Shown here: piece after piece, positions 35,365 to 43,895 of the stretch
How the letters are laid out: every line of letters starts with the position of its first letter
How positions within the stretch are numbered: position 1 is the first letter of the stretch
Assembly (NCBI RefSeq): GCF_027158485.1
Contig: NZ_JAMKYJ010000010.1
DNA from: Oxalobacter formigenes
GTDB lineage: Bacteria > Pseudomonadota > Gammaproteobacteria > Burkholderiales > Burkholderiaceae_D
Length of the DNA stretch: 64,000 bases
Reading direction: 5' to 3' (one strand)
Made by a program: the position numbers and the translations under genes
The notes under the pieces: generated by a model
What the model saw: the letters and a program-made list of their open reading frames with translations, nothing else
Told to the model about the DNA's origin: nothing
Database searches by the model: none

Positions 35365-37188
35365 ATGACACAAGCTATTCAATATTGTATTGAACCTTTC
35401 GATCTGAACGGTCATTTGTTCAGGGTATCGATGACGGTAAGCGATCCTGACAAAAACGGCCAACTGTTCAGGTTGCCTGCATGGATACCGGGTAGCTATA
35501 TGATCCGGGAATTTGCCAAAAATATCGTCCAGATCCGTGCGACCTGCCAGAACAAAACCGTTCAACTGGACAAAATCGACAAACATACATGGCAGGCCGA
35601 AGCTTGTGACGGACCGGTTACAGTCAGCTATGAAGTGTATGCCTGGGATTTGTCTGTGCGATCAGCGCATGTGGATCAGACTCATGCTTTTTTCAATGGT
35701 TCAAGTGTTTTCCTGGAAGCAGTTGGACTGGAAAACCGGCCACACATCGTCGATATCAAAAAACCGGATTCACCTGATGCGCATACATGGCGGGTTATAA
35801 CGGCACTTCCGGAACACAAGGCTTCCCGTTATGGTTTCGGAACGTACATGGCGAAGGATTACGATGAATTGATCGATTCGCCTGTCGAAATGGGTAACTT
35901 CATTTTGGGCCAGTTCGAGGCTTGCGGCGTGCCCCATGAAATCGCCATTACAGGGAAAGTTCCCAATCTGGATCTAAAACGCATTGAAGACGATCTCAGG
36001 AAAATCTGCGAAACCGAAATCACACTTTTTGAGCCTGAAACCCGAAAGGCACCTGTTTCACGATACGTATTTTTTGTCATGGTCGTCAAGAATGGCTACG
36101 GGGGTCTTGAACATCGTGCATCTACCGCCCTGCTCTGTTCAAGGTCGTCGTTGCCATCGAAAAACAGGGCGGAAAATCCACAACAGAAAATCGACGAGGA
36201 TTATCTGCAATTTCTCGGACTGTGCAGTCACGAGTATTTCCACACATGGAATGTCAAACGGATCAAGCCGGCCGTATTCGCCCCTTACGATCTGCGACAG
36301 GAAACCTATACACGCCTTTTGTGGATGTTCGAAGGTTTCACGAGTTATTACGATGACTTGACTATTGTCCGGAGCGGCATAACGGATGTAAGCACTTACT
36401 TGCACCAGATTGCGCAGACTATCAATAATGTGTCACGTGGACGCGGCCGATTCAAACAGAGCATTGCCGAAGCGAGTTTCGATGCCTGGATCAAGTATTA
36501 CCGACAGGATGAAAATACACCCAATGCGCTGGTCAGCTATTACACCAAGGGTTCGCTTGTTGCGCTTGCGCTTGATTTGACGATCCGGCTCGGTACCGGC
36601 AATAACAAATCGCTTGATGATGTCATGCAGGCATTGTGGCACCGGTATGGCCGCGATTTTTACGATGGTAAAGACAGCGGCATTACCGATACGGAAGCGG
36701 AAGCGATTATTGAAGAAATCAGCGGACTGGAATTACAGGAGTTCTTCAGGAAATACATTTACGGAACAGTTGAAATTCCGTTGGCAGAGCTGTTTTCTCC
36801 TTTCGGCATTTCCATGAACGATGCCAATATCGATGTAAAACCGGGTCTCGATATTCGCGTCAAGCGTTCCGGAAGCGATTGCGTCGTGACTCACGTATTT
36901 GAAGGCGGAGCGGCCCACCGTGCAGGTATCTCGGCTGGCGATGTCCTGCTTGCCATCGATGGTTTGAGGGTCTCTTCGGAAAACCCTGCGGTGAATCTGG
37001 AAAAACAGCTTTCACGCTATTCAGTCGGCGAAAAGGTAGAGGCTTTCGTTTTTCGCCGGGATGAGTTGATGAAGTTTGACGTTATTCTTGCCGATGAACA
37101 CATCCCGAAATTCATTCTGACCTTGTCTAAAGACGAAACGCCTTCAATGAAGGAATCCAGACAACTCTGGCTTCAGAAAACAGAATAA
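35365..37188 (+). CDS. M61-family metallopeptidase with PDZ domain
   Basis: A 607-residue glycyl-aminopeptidase-like protein of family M61. The zinc site is SHEYFHTWNVKRIKP near residue 288, with the third ligand in WMFEGFTSYY about 23 residues on. A PDZ domain occupies about 495-580 (SDCVVTHVFEGGAAHRAGISAGDVLLAIDG). There is no signal peptide, so it is probably cytoplasmic. It follows metH by 30 bp on the same strand and may be co-transcribed. Confidence 0.9.
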   Translation: MTQAIQYCIEPFDLNGHLFRVSMTVSDPDKNGQLFRLPAWIPGSYMIREFAKNIVQIRATCQNKTVQLDKIDKHTWQAEACDGPVTVSYEVYAWDLSVRSAHVDQTHAFFNGSSVFLEAVGLENRPHIVDIKKPDSPDAHTWRVITALPEHKASRYGFGTYMAKDYDELIDSPVEMGNFILGQFEACGVPHEIAITGKVPNLDLKRIEDDLRKICETEITLFEPETRKAPVSRYVFFVMVVKNGYGGLEHRASTALLCSRSSLPSKNRAENPQQKIDEDYLQFLGLCSHEYFHTWNVKRIKPAVFAPYDLRQETYTRLLWMFEGFTSYYDDLTIVRSGITDVSTYLHQIAQTINNVSRGRGRFKQSIAEASFDAWIKYYRQDENTPNALVSYYTKGSLVALALDLTIRLGTGNNKSLDDVMQALWHRYGRDFYDGKDSGITDTEAEAIIEEISGLELQEFFRKYIYGTVEIPLAELFSPFGISMNDANIDVKPGLDIRVKRSGSDCVVTHVFEGGAAHRAGISAGDVLLAIDGLRVSSENPAVNLEKQLSRYSVGEKVEAFVFRRDELMKFDVILADEHIPKFILTLSKDETPSMKESRQLWLQKTE

Positions 37189-37207
37189 CCGGAATTTGCA
37201 ACACCCC

Positions 37208-37238
37208 GTTCGCCTGATGGCAAATTCGTCAGGCGAAC
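37208..37238. terminator. Hairpin between convergent M61 peptidase and trpC genes
   Basis: Perfect 10-bp inverted repeat GTTCGCCTGA / TCAGGCGAAC, 11-nt loop. The right arm contains the trpC stop. There is no good T-run on either strand, so an intrinsic terminator role is only likely. Confidence 0.45.
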
Positions 37239-38029
37239 AGTTTCGCCAGCTCTTCCCCCGGCTCTTTCGCACGCATGAACGCTTCGCCAATCAGAAATGC
37301 ATTGACACCGGCCTGACGCATTTTCTGAACGTCTTCCTTTTGCAAAATGCCCGATTCCGTGACAACCAGTTTGTCTTTCGGCAAGCCGGGCAACAGGTCG
37401 ATCGTGTTTTGTATGGATGTCTTGAACGTCCGGAGATCGCGATTGTTGATTCCCAAAAGGCTTGTTTTCAAGGCAAGCGCCCTTTCCAGTTCTTCGGCAT
37501 TGTGAACCTCGACCAGCACATTCATCCCCAATTCGAACGCGCAGGCTTCGAGTTCCGCCATCTGGCTGTCAGACAAAGCGGCGACGATCAGAAGAATACA
37601 ATCGGCACCCCATGCTCCGGCTTCATAAACCTGATAGGGATCGATCATGAAATCCTTGCGTAAAACAGGCAGCGAACAGGCCGCTTTCGCTTGACGCAGA
37701 TAATCGGGAGATCCCTGGAAAAAATCCTTGTCAGTGAGTACTGACAAACACGCCGCGCCATGTTTTTCATAGCTTCTTGCGATTTCATCAGGATAAAAGG
37801 CTTCACGAATTACCCCTTTTGATGGCGACGCTTTCTTCACTTCAGCAATGACTCCGGCATGACCTGCTGCGATTTTCCGGCGAAGCGCTCCTTCGAAATT
37901 CCGGCGTATCCCTTCCAGGTCAATATCGTTATCGACCCTATTTCGCAAAGCGGAAAACGACTCCCGGCTTTTGGCGGATTCGATTTCAACCTCTTTGACG
38001 GAAAGGATTTTTTTCAGTATGTCAGACAT
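37229..38029 (-). CDS. trpC: Indole-3-glycerol phosphate synthase
   Basis: Closes the indole ring in tryptophan synthesis, from carboxyphenylamino-deoxyribulose phosphate. The 266-residue TIM barrel shows VIAEVKKASPSKG (catalytic Lys) near residue 58, PVLRKDFMIDPYQ near 117 and LLGINNRDLRTF near 190. It is monofunctional, without the TrpF domain found in enterics. Last of trpG-trpD-trpC, 11 bp after trpD. Confidence 0.96.
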   Translation of the reverse strand: MSDILKKILSVKEVEIESAKSRESFSALRNRVDNDIDLEGIRRNFEGALRRKIAAGHAGVIAEVKKASPSKGVIREAFYPDEIARSYEKHGAACLSVLTDKDFFQGSPDYLRQAKAACSLPVLRKDFMIDPYQVYEAGAWGADCILLIVAALSDSQMAELEACAFELGMNVLVEVHNAEELERALALKTSLLGINNRDLRTFKTSIQNTIDLLPGLPKDKLVVTESGILQKEDVQKMRQAGVNAFLIGEAFMRAKEPGEELAKLFA

Positions 38030-38040
38030 GTTGCCGCCCG

Positions 38041-39081
38041 TTATTTGTCGTTGATCGATTGGGTAAACCCGACGAACTGGTCGAGCTTCATTCTCGCTGC
38101 TCCCGATTTGATGGCCGCCTGCGCCTGTGCAAGGCCATCGGCAATCGAAGTGGCATTACCTGCCGCGTACAGAGCCGCTCCTGCATTCAATGCGATGATA
38201 TCGGTTGCGGGTGTCGCTTTATTGTTCAGTGCATCCAGAACGATTTTTTTCGATTCCTGTGCATTTTCAACCTGAAAATTGCGGCTGGCATACATTCTGA
38301 GCCCGAAATCTTCCGGATGAATGTCGTATTCGCGAACCTTGCCGTCGGACAACTCGCCGACCAGCGTACTGGCTCCAAGCGAGACCTCATCAAGATTGTC
38401 CCGGCCCCAGACAACCAGCGCTCTCTTGACGCCCATTTTCTGCAAAACACGAACCTGAATGCCGACCAGATCGGGATGGAATACCCCCATCATCATATTG
38501 TCGGCATAAGCCGGATTGGTCAAAGGGCCGAGGATATTGAAAATCGTCCTGACGCCAAGCTCTTCACGCACAGCCTTGGCATGTTTCATCGCCGAATGGT
38601 GATTAGGCGCATACATGAAGCCGATACCGACATTATCGATAGACTGGGCTATCTGTTCCGGAGACAGGTTGATATTGACGTTTAAGGCTTCCAGCAGATC
38701 GGCGCTTCCTGAAGAAGAAGAAACGCTACGGCTGCCATGTTTTGCAACCTTGGCGCCACAGGCTGCTGCAACAAACATGGATGCGGTCGAGATATTGAAG
38801 GTATGCGCTCCATCACCGCCGGTTCCGACAATATCGAGCAGGTTTGCCGTATCGTCGACTTTGACCTTGAGGGAAAACTCTCGCATCACTTCGGCTGCGG
38901 CAGCGATTTCACCGACGGTTTCTTTCTTTACACGAAAACCGACAGTCAAGGCCGCGATCATGACCGGGGTCATTTCACCGCTCATGATACTGCGGAACAG
39001 GGACAACATTTCATCATGAAAAATTTCACGATGTTCAATGCATCTTAGAAGCGCTTCCTGAGGTTTGATACTGGCTGTCAT
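38041..39081 (-). CDS. trpD: Anthranilate phosphoribosyltransferase
   Basis: Adds phosphoribosyl from PRPP to anthranilate. The 346-residue protein has the family signature DIVGTGGDGAHTFNIST near residue 82, KHGSRSVSSSSGSADLLE near 112 and FNILGPLTNPA near 172. Two bases separate it from trpG, so translation is coupled. Length is normal. Confidence 0.96.
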   Translation of the reverse strand: MTASIKPQEALLRCIEHREIFHDEMLSLFRSIMSGEMTPVMIAALTVGFRVKKETVGEIAAAAEVMREFSLKVKVDDTANLLDIVGTGGDGAHTFNISTASMFVAAACGAKVAKHGSRSVSSSSGSADLLEALNVNINLSPEQIAQSIDNVGIGFMYAPNHHSAMKHAKAVREELGVRTIFNILGPLTNPAYADNMMMGVFHPDLVGIQVRVLQKMGVKRALVVWGRDNLDEVSLGASTLVGELSDGKVREYDIHPEDFGLRMYASRNFQVENAQESKKIVLDALNNKATPATDIIALNAGAALYAAGNATSIADGLAQAQAAIKSGAARMKLDQFVGFTQSINDK

Positions 39082-39083
39082 GA

Positions 39084-39647
39084 TTATTCCGCTATAAAGT
39101 TTTTGAGCAGGGCATGTCCCTCTTCGGACAAAATGGATTCAGGATGGAATTGCACCCCTTCAATGGCGTATTGTTTGTGGCGCACGCCCATGATTTCGCC
39201 ATCTTCCGTCCATGCCGTGATTTCGAGGCAATCCGGCAGGCTTTCTCTCTCGATTGCCAGAGAATGGTACCGGGTTATCGTTACCGGATTCGGCAAGCCA
39301 CGGAAAACGCCTTCATTTTTATGAAATACGGGAGAGGTTTTTCCATGCATGACCTGCCTGGCACGGATGATTTTTCCACCGAACGCCGCACCGATGGACT
39401 GATGACCCAGACATACTCCGAAAAGAGGGATTTTTCCGGCGAAATGTGTCAGGACTTCAAGGGAGATGCCGGCTTCATAAGGGGTTTTCGGTCCCGGAGA
39501 TATGCAGATATGGTCAGGTTTGAGTTTCTCGATTTGATCGAGCGTAATTTCATCGTTCCGGAAAGTCCGGACATCGACCCCCAGTTCACCGAAATACTGA
39601 ACGAGGTTATATGTAAACGAATCGTAATTATCAATCATCAGTAACAT
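39084..39647 (-). CDS. trpG: Anthranilate synthase glutamine amidotransferase subunit
   Basis: Releases ammonia from glutamine for anthranilate synthase TrpE; in some species it also serves PabB in folate synthesis. The 187 residues show MLLMIDNYDSFTYNLVQY, catalytic Cys in PLFGVCLGHQSIGAAFGG and His/Glu in GVQFHPESI. The start at 39647 has AAGGTGA upstream and matches the family; an earlier start at 39722 does not. No trpE lies upstream, where betaproteobacteria normally have it. Confidence 0.95.
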   Translation of the reverse strand: MLLMIDNYDSFTYNLVQYFGELGVDVRTFRNDEITLDQIEKLKPDHICISPGPKTPYEAGISLEVLTHFAGKIPLFGVCLGHQSIGAAFGGKIIRARQVMHGKTSPVFHKNEGVFRGLPNPVTITRYHSLAIERESLPDCLEITAWTEDGEIMGVRHKQYAIEGVQFHPESILSEEGHALLKNFIAE

Positions 39648-39908
39648 GATCGTCACCTTGCAATTGTGTAAAAAGGAAAAATGATTCGTGCAATAGTGAT
39701 GGCAAAAAACAATGGCCGTCAAAAATAAAGGATTGCTGCGCGCACGAAAGGCGCAAGAGGATATCAGGCGACAGGCTTACGCCAGCGCAAGGTAAGGAGG
39801 ATAACTGCTGATTGAACTTTTTTGCACATGGTGCAGATTATTACTTAACTTGTTTAACTTATCAAGTGAACGTGCTTATTTAAAAACAATAACGGATATC
39901 GGTCAAGC

Positions 39909-40088
39909 CTAAACAGGCTCTTCCCGGTCATTTTCATCTTCTGCCGCACCCGGAACCTTGTATTGTTCATCCGCCCATGCACCCAGATCGATTTGCTTGC
40001 AACGTTCGGAACAGAATGGACGATAGGCATTCGCCTCTTTCCATTCGACATCTTTACCGCAAACGGGACATTTAACAACTGTAACCAT
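39909..40088 (-). CDS. yacG: DNA gyrase inhibitor/zinc-binding protein YacG
   Basis: A 59-residue zinc protein. It has two Cys pairs, VKCPVCGKDVEW and PFCSERCKQIDLGAWADE, the YacG signature, with an acidic tail. In E. coli YacG binds GyrB and inhibits gyrase. It starts one base after the zapD stop, as last gene of pilD-coaE-zapD-yacG, a cluster conserved in proteobacteria. A longer frame in another register covers the same DNA and is not real. Confidence 0.93.
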   Translation of the reverse strand: MVTVVKCPVCGKDVEWKEANAYRPFCSERCKQIDLGAWADEQYKVPGAAEDENDREEPV

Positions 40089-40089
40089 A

Positions 40090-40839
40090 TCAGCACAAAG
40101 TCAATTCACACGATACGTCTTCTTCCAGCAGTTTCGGCTTCAGATCGCCATCCTGCTTCGTGAACCGTATCCATAACATGTATTTGTTTGCCGACGCTTC
40201 GGGAATCGCGCCACTCTTTTCTTCCACCTTGATACGCAGCATCTGATGGACCTTGCCCTGCAGCATCTGCTGGTAGCTTCCCGATTCTGCAATGACCTTG
40301 AATTGTACACCGGAAGCCCTCAACAGTCGCAAGACCAGCCCGACCGCATCCAGTAATGACGCCATCGGAGAAAACCAGTTCTGGATGTCCTTGTAGCGTT
40401 CTTCCGTACTCCGGTGCTGCCAGGCATAATAGGACGGCAAGTCGAATTCACAGGCGCCACCTGGAATCATGGTTCTTCCGCGGACACTCATCAGCCATTC
40501 GTTTTCACGAATGCTCTGCCCCGTTTTTCCGAGAGTATTGACGAGCGCGGCACTGACCTGATCGATTTCTTTCAATACATCGTCAAGGACTTCTTTTTGA
40601 ATATTCGGATGTTCCCGGTATCCCGCCAGAATCTGTTTCTGACGTTCGAGCTCCTGAAGCAGATCCGATTTCAAATCGGAACGGGAAGCGACTTCAAGCA
40701 TTTCGAAGACGAGAGTTAACGCAACATGATGTTGCAAGGCATGATTCTGATGCAGGAAAAAGTTGAATCTTTCATGCAAATCCTCAAGCCGCAACAGGGT
40801 GCGGATACGTTCGTTGAAAGGGTATTCGTAAGTTATCAA
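40090..40839 (-). CDS. zapD: Cell division protein ZapD
   Basis: ZapD (YacF) cross-links FtsZ filaments in the division ring. The 249-residue protein begins with ITYEYPFNERIRTLLRLEDL, the family signature, and has GACEFDLPSYYAW near 150 and LRLLRASG near 190. It is cytoplasmic. Position between coaE and yacG confirms the call. Confidence 0.93.
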   Translation of the reverse strand: MITYEYPFNERIRTLLRLEDLHERFNFFLHQNHALQHHVALTLVFEMLEVASRSDLKSDLLQELERQKQILAGYREHPNIQKEVLDDVLKEIDQVSAALVNTLGKTGQSIRENEWLMSVRGRTMIPGGACEFDLPSYYAWQHRSTEERYKDIQNWFSPMASLLDAVGLVLRLLRASGVQFKVIAESGSYQQMLQGKVHQMLRIKVEEKSGAIPEASANKYMLWIRFTKQDGDLKPKLLEEDVSCELTLC

Positions 40840-40919
40840 AATGATTCCTCTTTCAATTCCGATGTTTCATTTAAATAAGATTCTGAACGAAGCATTGAAA
40901 AAATACAAACAAAGCGAGC

Positions 40920-41579
40920 TCACAAACCGGTTTTTTGCGCCATTTCAGTATATTTTGCATGCAAAATAACCACTTCTTTCAAAACTTCTCCAACACTTTT
41001 GTCATTTACGATGACATCGTCCGCAATTGCCAGCCGCTGCTGGCGAGTCGCCTGTGCCGCCATGATGGCGGTAACCTGTTCACGGCTCATGTTATTTCGT
41101 TTCATGACACGTTCTATCTGTAACTCTTCCGGACAGTCGACTGCCAGAATCCTCGTCCCCATTCCATGCCATATCGGCAACTCGACCAATAGCGGAATGA
41201 CAAATATGACGTAAGTCCCTGTAGCCGCCTCTGCCTGTTCAATCGATACTTTCCTGATCAGCGGATGCAATATCGCTTCCAGTTTCAGGCGTTCATCCGC
41301 CCTGGAAAATACCAGCTCACGCATCAGTGAACGGTTCATCGCCCCGTCCGGTTGTATGAATTCCTCACCAAACTCTTTCCGGATCGGCTCGATTGCCTCT
41401 CCGCCCGGGAGTGTCAAATTCCGTGCCACGTCATCCGTATCCACGATAGTAGCGCCCTGCTCTGCAAACAAATTGGCAACCATGGTTTTTCCACTGCCGA
41501 TTCCGCCGGTCAAACCGATTGAGAAATCCTTATAGCTCATTTTAGGCAAATTCTTCATCAAAAATTTAAGAAAAATCAT
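40920..41579 (-). CDS. coaE: Dephospho-CoA kinase
   Basis: Phosphorylates dephospho-CoA in the last step of coenzyme A synthesis. The core is clear: P-loop GLTGGIGSGKT, DTDDVARNLT and the CoA domain with HPLIRK. The start is uncertain: ATGs at 41579, 41558 and 41540 are in frame and none has a good ribosome site; 41540 (MSYKDFSIGLTGG) gives the usual length of about 206 residues. The longest form overlaps pilD by 14 bp. Confidence 0.93.
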   Translation of the reverse strand: MIFLKFLMKNLPKMSYKDFSIGLTGGIGSGKTMVANLFAEQGATIVDTDDVARNLTLPGGEAIEPIRKEFGEEFIQPDGAMNRSLMRELVFSRADERLKLEAILHPLIRKVSIEQAEAATGTYVIFVIPLLVELPIWHGMGTRILAVDCPEELQIERVMKRNNMSREQVTAIMAAQATRQQRLAIADDVIVNDKSVGEVLKEVVILHAKYTEMAQKTGL

Positions 41580-42360
41580 TCAGGGTCTGCATTAGTATTC
41601 TTCCATATAAAAGAATCGGCAGTGTGGCTATCGACAGATAGGGGCCAAATGGAAAAAATTTCTCAAAACGGGTCCGACCGGAGAATATTCCGACCAATCC
41701 GATAACGATCGCCAAAAGCGAAGCCATGATAACGATAAAGACCAGGCATATCCAGCCGAACCATGCTCCGAGTGCCGCAATCATCTTGAAATCGCCATAA
41801 CCCATTCCATCGTTTCCTGTGACAAATCTGAAAACCGCATTGGCCGTACGACAGATCAGATAAGCGGACAAGGCACTTATGACAGCTATGTGAAGCGGGA
41901 CGAACGCAGCCTTTATATTGACAAGAAGCCCGGCCCACAAAAAAGGATAAGTCAGACAATCCGGAAGATACCCTGTACCCGAATCGATGAATCCGAGCGA
42001 AATCAGAAAATAAAGACATAATAATGCCGCCATTCCGTTTAACGTCGCCCCGAAGTGCCACGCAACGATTCCGGAAAAAACCGACGATATCAGAACGAGA
42101 AGGCTTGTCTTTACTGTCAGAAATTCAAGATTGCGACCGTTTTTAAAGATGGGGTGGATATATCCTGCCAGTAAAGCGGAAATACCCTTTAACGGAAATT
42201 CTCTGGCAAAAAAAGTCTGCCTTGCAGGAGCACAGGAGATTGCACCAATCTCGGTACCTTTTTCTTTTTCATGAATAAAATTGACGATACTCGACACCAG
42301 ACGATCCAGTAAGCAACCAATGAAAAAACCGGCAACCAGAGCGATAAGGATTAGCAGCAT
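41566..42360 (-). CDS. pilD: Type 4 prepilin peptidase, degenerate methylase half
   Basis: Membrane aspartate protease that cleaves type IV pilin and secretion pseudopilin leaders. The start at 42360 has GGAG upstream and gives 264 residues; an earlier ATG at 42471 adds a non-conserved basic segment. Both catalytic Asp sites are kept, GFIDSGTGYLPD and GYGDFKM. The N-terminal half, which methylates the new pilin N-terminus, is altered: the CxxC zinc pairs are missing and the usual ISxRYPxVE segment reads NLEFLTVKTS. It is probably peptidase-only. No pilin genes lie nearby; neighbours are coaE and zapD as in most proteobacteria. Confidence 0.85.
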   Translation of the reverse strand: MLLILIALVAGFFIGCLLDRLVSSIVNFIHEKEKGTEIGAISCAPARQTFFAREFPLKGISALLAGYIHPIFKNGRNLEFLTVKTSLLVLISSVFSGIVAWHFGATLNGMAALLCLYFLISLGFIDSGTGYLPDCLTYPFLWAGLLVNIKAAFVPLHIAVISALSAYLICRTANAVFRFVTGNDGMGYGDFKMIAALGAWFGWICLVFIVIMASLLAIVIGLVGIFSGRTRFEKFFPFGPYLSIATLPILLYGRILMQTLNDFS

Positions 42361-42507
42361 ACCGTCAACTCCATTTGAATCGAAACTGCGTGAGATACTC
42401 CCGAAAAAAGGCCTGACAGAAGAACAACGGCGAAAAAAACGGCAAAAGTCCTGTTTTGACAACAATAACAAGAAGCCGTCTGTTTCAGCAATCAGATATC
42501 ACAGGTA

Positions 42508-43083
42508 TCAGCTTAAAATGAAATTGATCTGGGGAATCATGTCTTCAGTCGGATTCTGTTTGAACTGGGTTTTGACAAAACGGTACAAACGGCCGATCAG
42601 ATAGCTCATCATCAAATTGCTTCTCGAATTGATGTTTTCTTCGCTGAATTGTCCCTGTGTCACCGCAATTTTCATGCTTTGTTTCAACGCCAGTTCGATA
42701 CGGTCAAAAAACTGGTTCATTCTCAACTGCAGGCGTGCATCTTCATTGATCAGCGCATCACCGATCATGACCCGGGTCATACCGGGATTTTTTTCGGCAA
42801 AATTGAGAATCAGCATGGCTACAGACTGGGCCTGTAACAAGCCATTTTCTTCCTTTTCATCGATCTGGTTGATCAGCCCGAATATGCTCGATTCAATGAA
42901 TTCAATCAGTCCTTCAAACATCTGGGCCTTGCTTGCAAAGTGCCTGTAAAGGGCCGCTTCAGATAGCGAGAGATGCTTTGCAAGTGCTGCAGTCGTTATC
43001 TTTTCACTCCGTGGTTGTTCGAGCATTTGCGCCAGCGCCTGCAGGATTTGTAACTTTCTTTCTCCGGTTTTGGTATTTCCCAT
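42508..43083 (-). CDS. slmA: Nucleoid occlusion factor SlmA (TetR family)
   Basis: SlmA binds specific chromosomal sites and stops FtsZ ring assembly over the nucleoid. The 191-residue TetR-type protein has an N-terminal HTH TTAALAKHLSLSEAALYRHFASKAQMFEGLIEF in outline, with SEAALYRHFASKAQMF the SlmA-type recognition segment, and a helical ligand/dimer domain. The position next to pilD and the pyrimidine nucleotidase gene is conserved in betaproteobacteria. Confidence 0.88.
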   Translation of the reverse strand: MGNTKTGERKLQILQALAQMLEQPRSEKITTAALAKHLSLSEAALYRHFASKAQMFEGLIEFIESSIFGLINQIDEKEENGLLQAQSVAMLILNFAEKNPGMTRVMIGDALINEDARLQLRMNQFFDRIELALKQSMKIAVTQGQFSEENINSRSNLMMSYLIGRLYRFVKTQFKQNPTEDMIPQINFILS

Positions 43084-43107
43084 GATGGATAAAATATATG
43101 AAAAGAA

Positions 43108-43824
43108 TTAATGAATTCGGTTTAAACGTCGGGACAGCTGACGAACGGATGAAACTTTCAGATCGACATAAGGCGGTCTGGAAAATGGCTGTTTCCGGTA
43201 CACGACAGGATAGGCATGATTTGAATGTCGGCTCTCATTCAGGTACCGGGTCACCAGAACGGTTTTTATTCCCAAAGATTTGGCTGTTTTCAAAATATGG
43301 ATGTTATCTTCAACCAGTATGCAATCACCTGGCTTCACTTTTTTCTTCATCAGGAACTTGCGAAAGAATTTCTTCGATGGCTTGGGTTCCAGTATTCCAT
43401 GCACTCGCATCGATTCAATTGATATATGCTCATCGAAAACAGATGACAGCCCGAGTATTTCCAGCACGTTTTTCGAATAGCTGTAAGCCGAATTCGTCAA
43501 TAGGATTTTTTTGCCCGGCAGATTTTTCAACAGTACGGACAAACCTCTTTCTGCATGAATCAGTGAATCCAGATTGTCGAACTGATGCGCACTTTTCAGA
43601 AAATCCCTCGCTTTGCTGTTATAAATCCGGCTGATTCCCAGCAATGTCGCACCAAAGCGCTTCCAGAAAGCGATACGTAACTGATCCGCCTGTTCCGGGG
43701 TCAGTTTCTTCCCAACAGAGCTGTATTTCTCTGCAATATAGCCATTCATGTTCTGACTGATTCTTGGAAAAATCGCCAGAGATGCATTATGCAGGGTATT
43801 GTCCAGATCAAATAACCAAATCAT
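43108..43824 (-). CDS. HAD-family pyrimidine 5'-nucleotidase
   Basis: A 238-residue haloacid-dehalogenase hydrolase, probably a nucleotidase of the SDT1 type. Motif I is WLFDLDNTLHNA at the start, motif II ILLTNSAYSY near residue 107 and motif III/IV KPGDCILVEDNIHILKTAKSLG. The start at 43824 puts motif I in its usual place three residues from the N-terminus. Upstream of slmA by 24 bp and likely co-transcribed. The substrate is inferred from family and context. Confidence 0.85.
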   Translation of the reverse strand: MIWLFDLDNTLHNASLAIFPRISQNMNGYIAEKYSSVGKKLTPEQADQLRIAFWKRFGATLLGISRIYNSKARDFLKSAHQFDNLDSLIHAERGLSVLLKNLPGKKILLTNSAYSYSKNVLEILGLSSVFDEHISIESMRVHGILEPKPSKKFFRKFLMKKKVKPGDCILVEDNIHILKTAKSLGIKTVLVTRYLNESRHSNHAYPVVYRKQPFSRPPYVDLKVSSVRQLSRRLNRIH

Positions 43825-43848
43825 TGATGAATCCGCAGTTCGCTCATA

Positions 43849-43876
43849 AAAAAGCCCATGCATGCACGGGCTTTTT
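43849..43876. terminator. Terminator between yidC and the nucleotidase gene
   Basis: A GCCC / GGGC stem around the palindromic ATGCATGCA, flanked by A6 on the left and T5 on the right. It can end the minus-strand transcript from yidC 20 bp upstream. Confidence 0.7.
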
Positions 43877-43895
43877 CACTGTCAGAAACCAGATT

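Noticed and set aside
39712..39792. Short basic plus-strand frame between trpG and yacG
   Set aside because: Twenty-seven codons, no ribosome site, no known family.
39764..39829. Possible trp leader peptide (21 codons, one Trp) upstream of trpG
   Set aside because: Only one Trp codon, no ribosome site, and no convincing alternative hairpins ending in a T-run.
39854..40096. 80-codon minus-strand frame over yacG
   Set aside because: Shifted register of yacG; the shorter yacG frame has both Cys pairs and correct neighbours.
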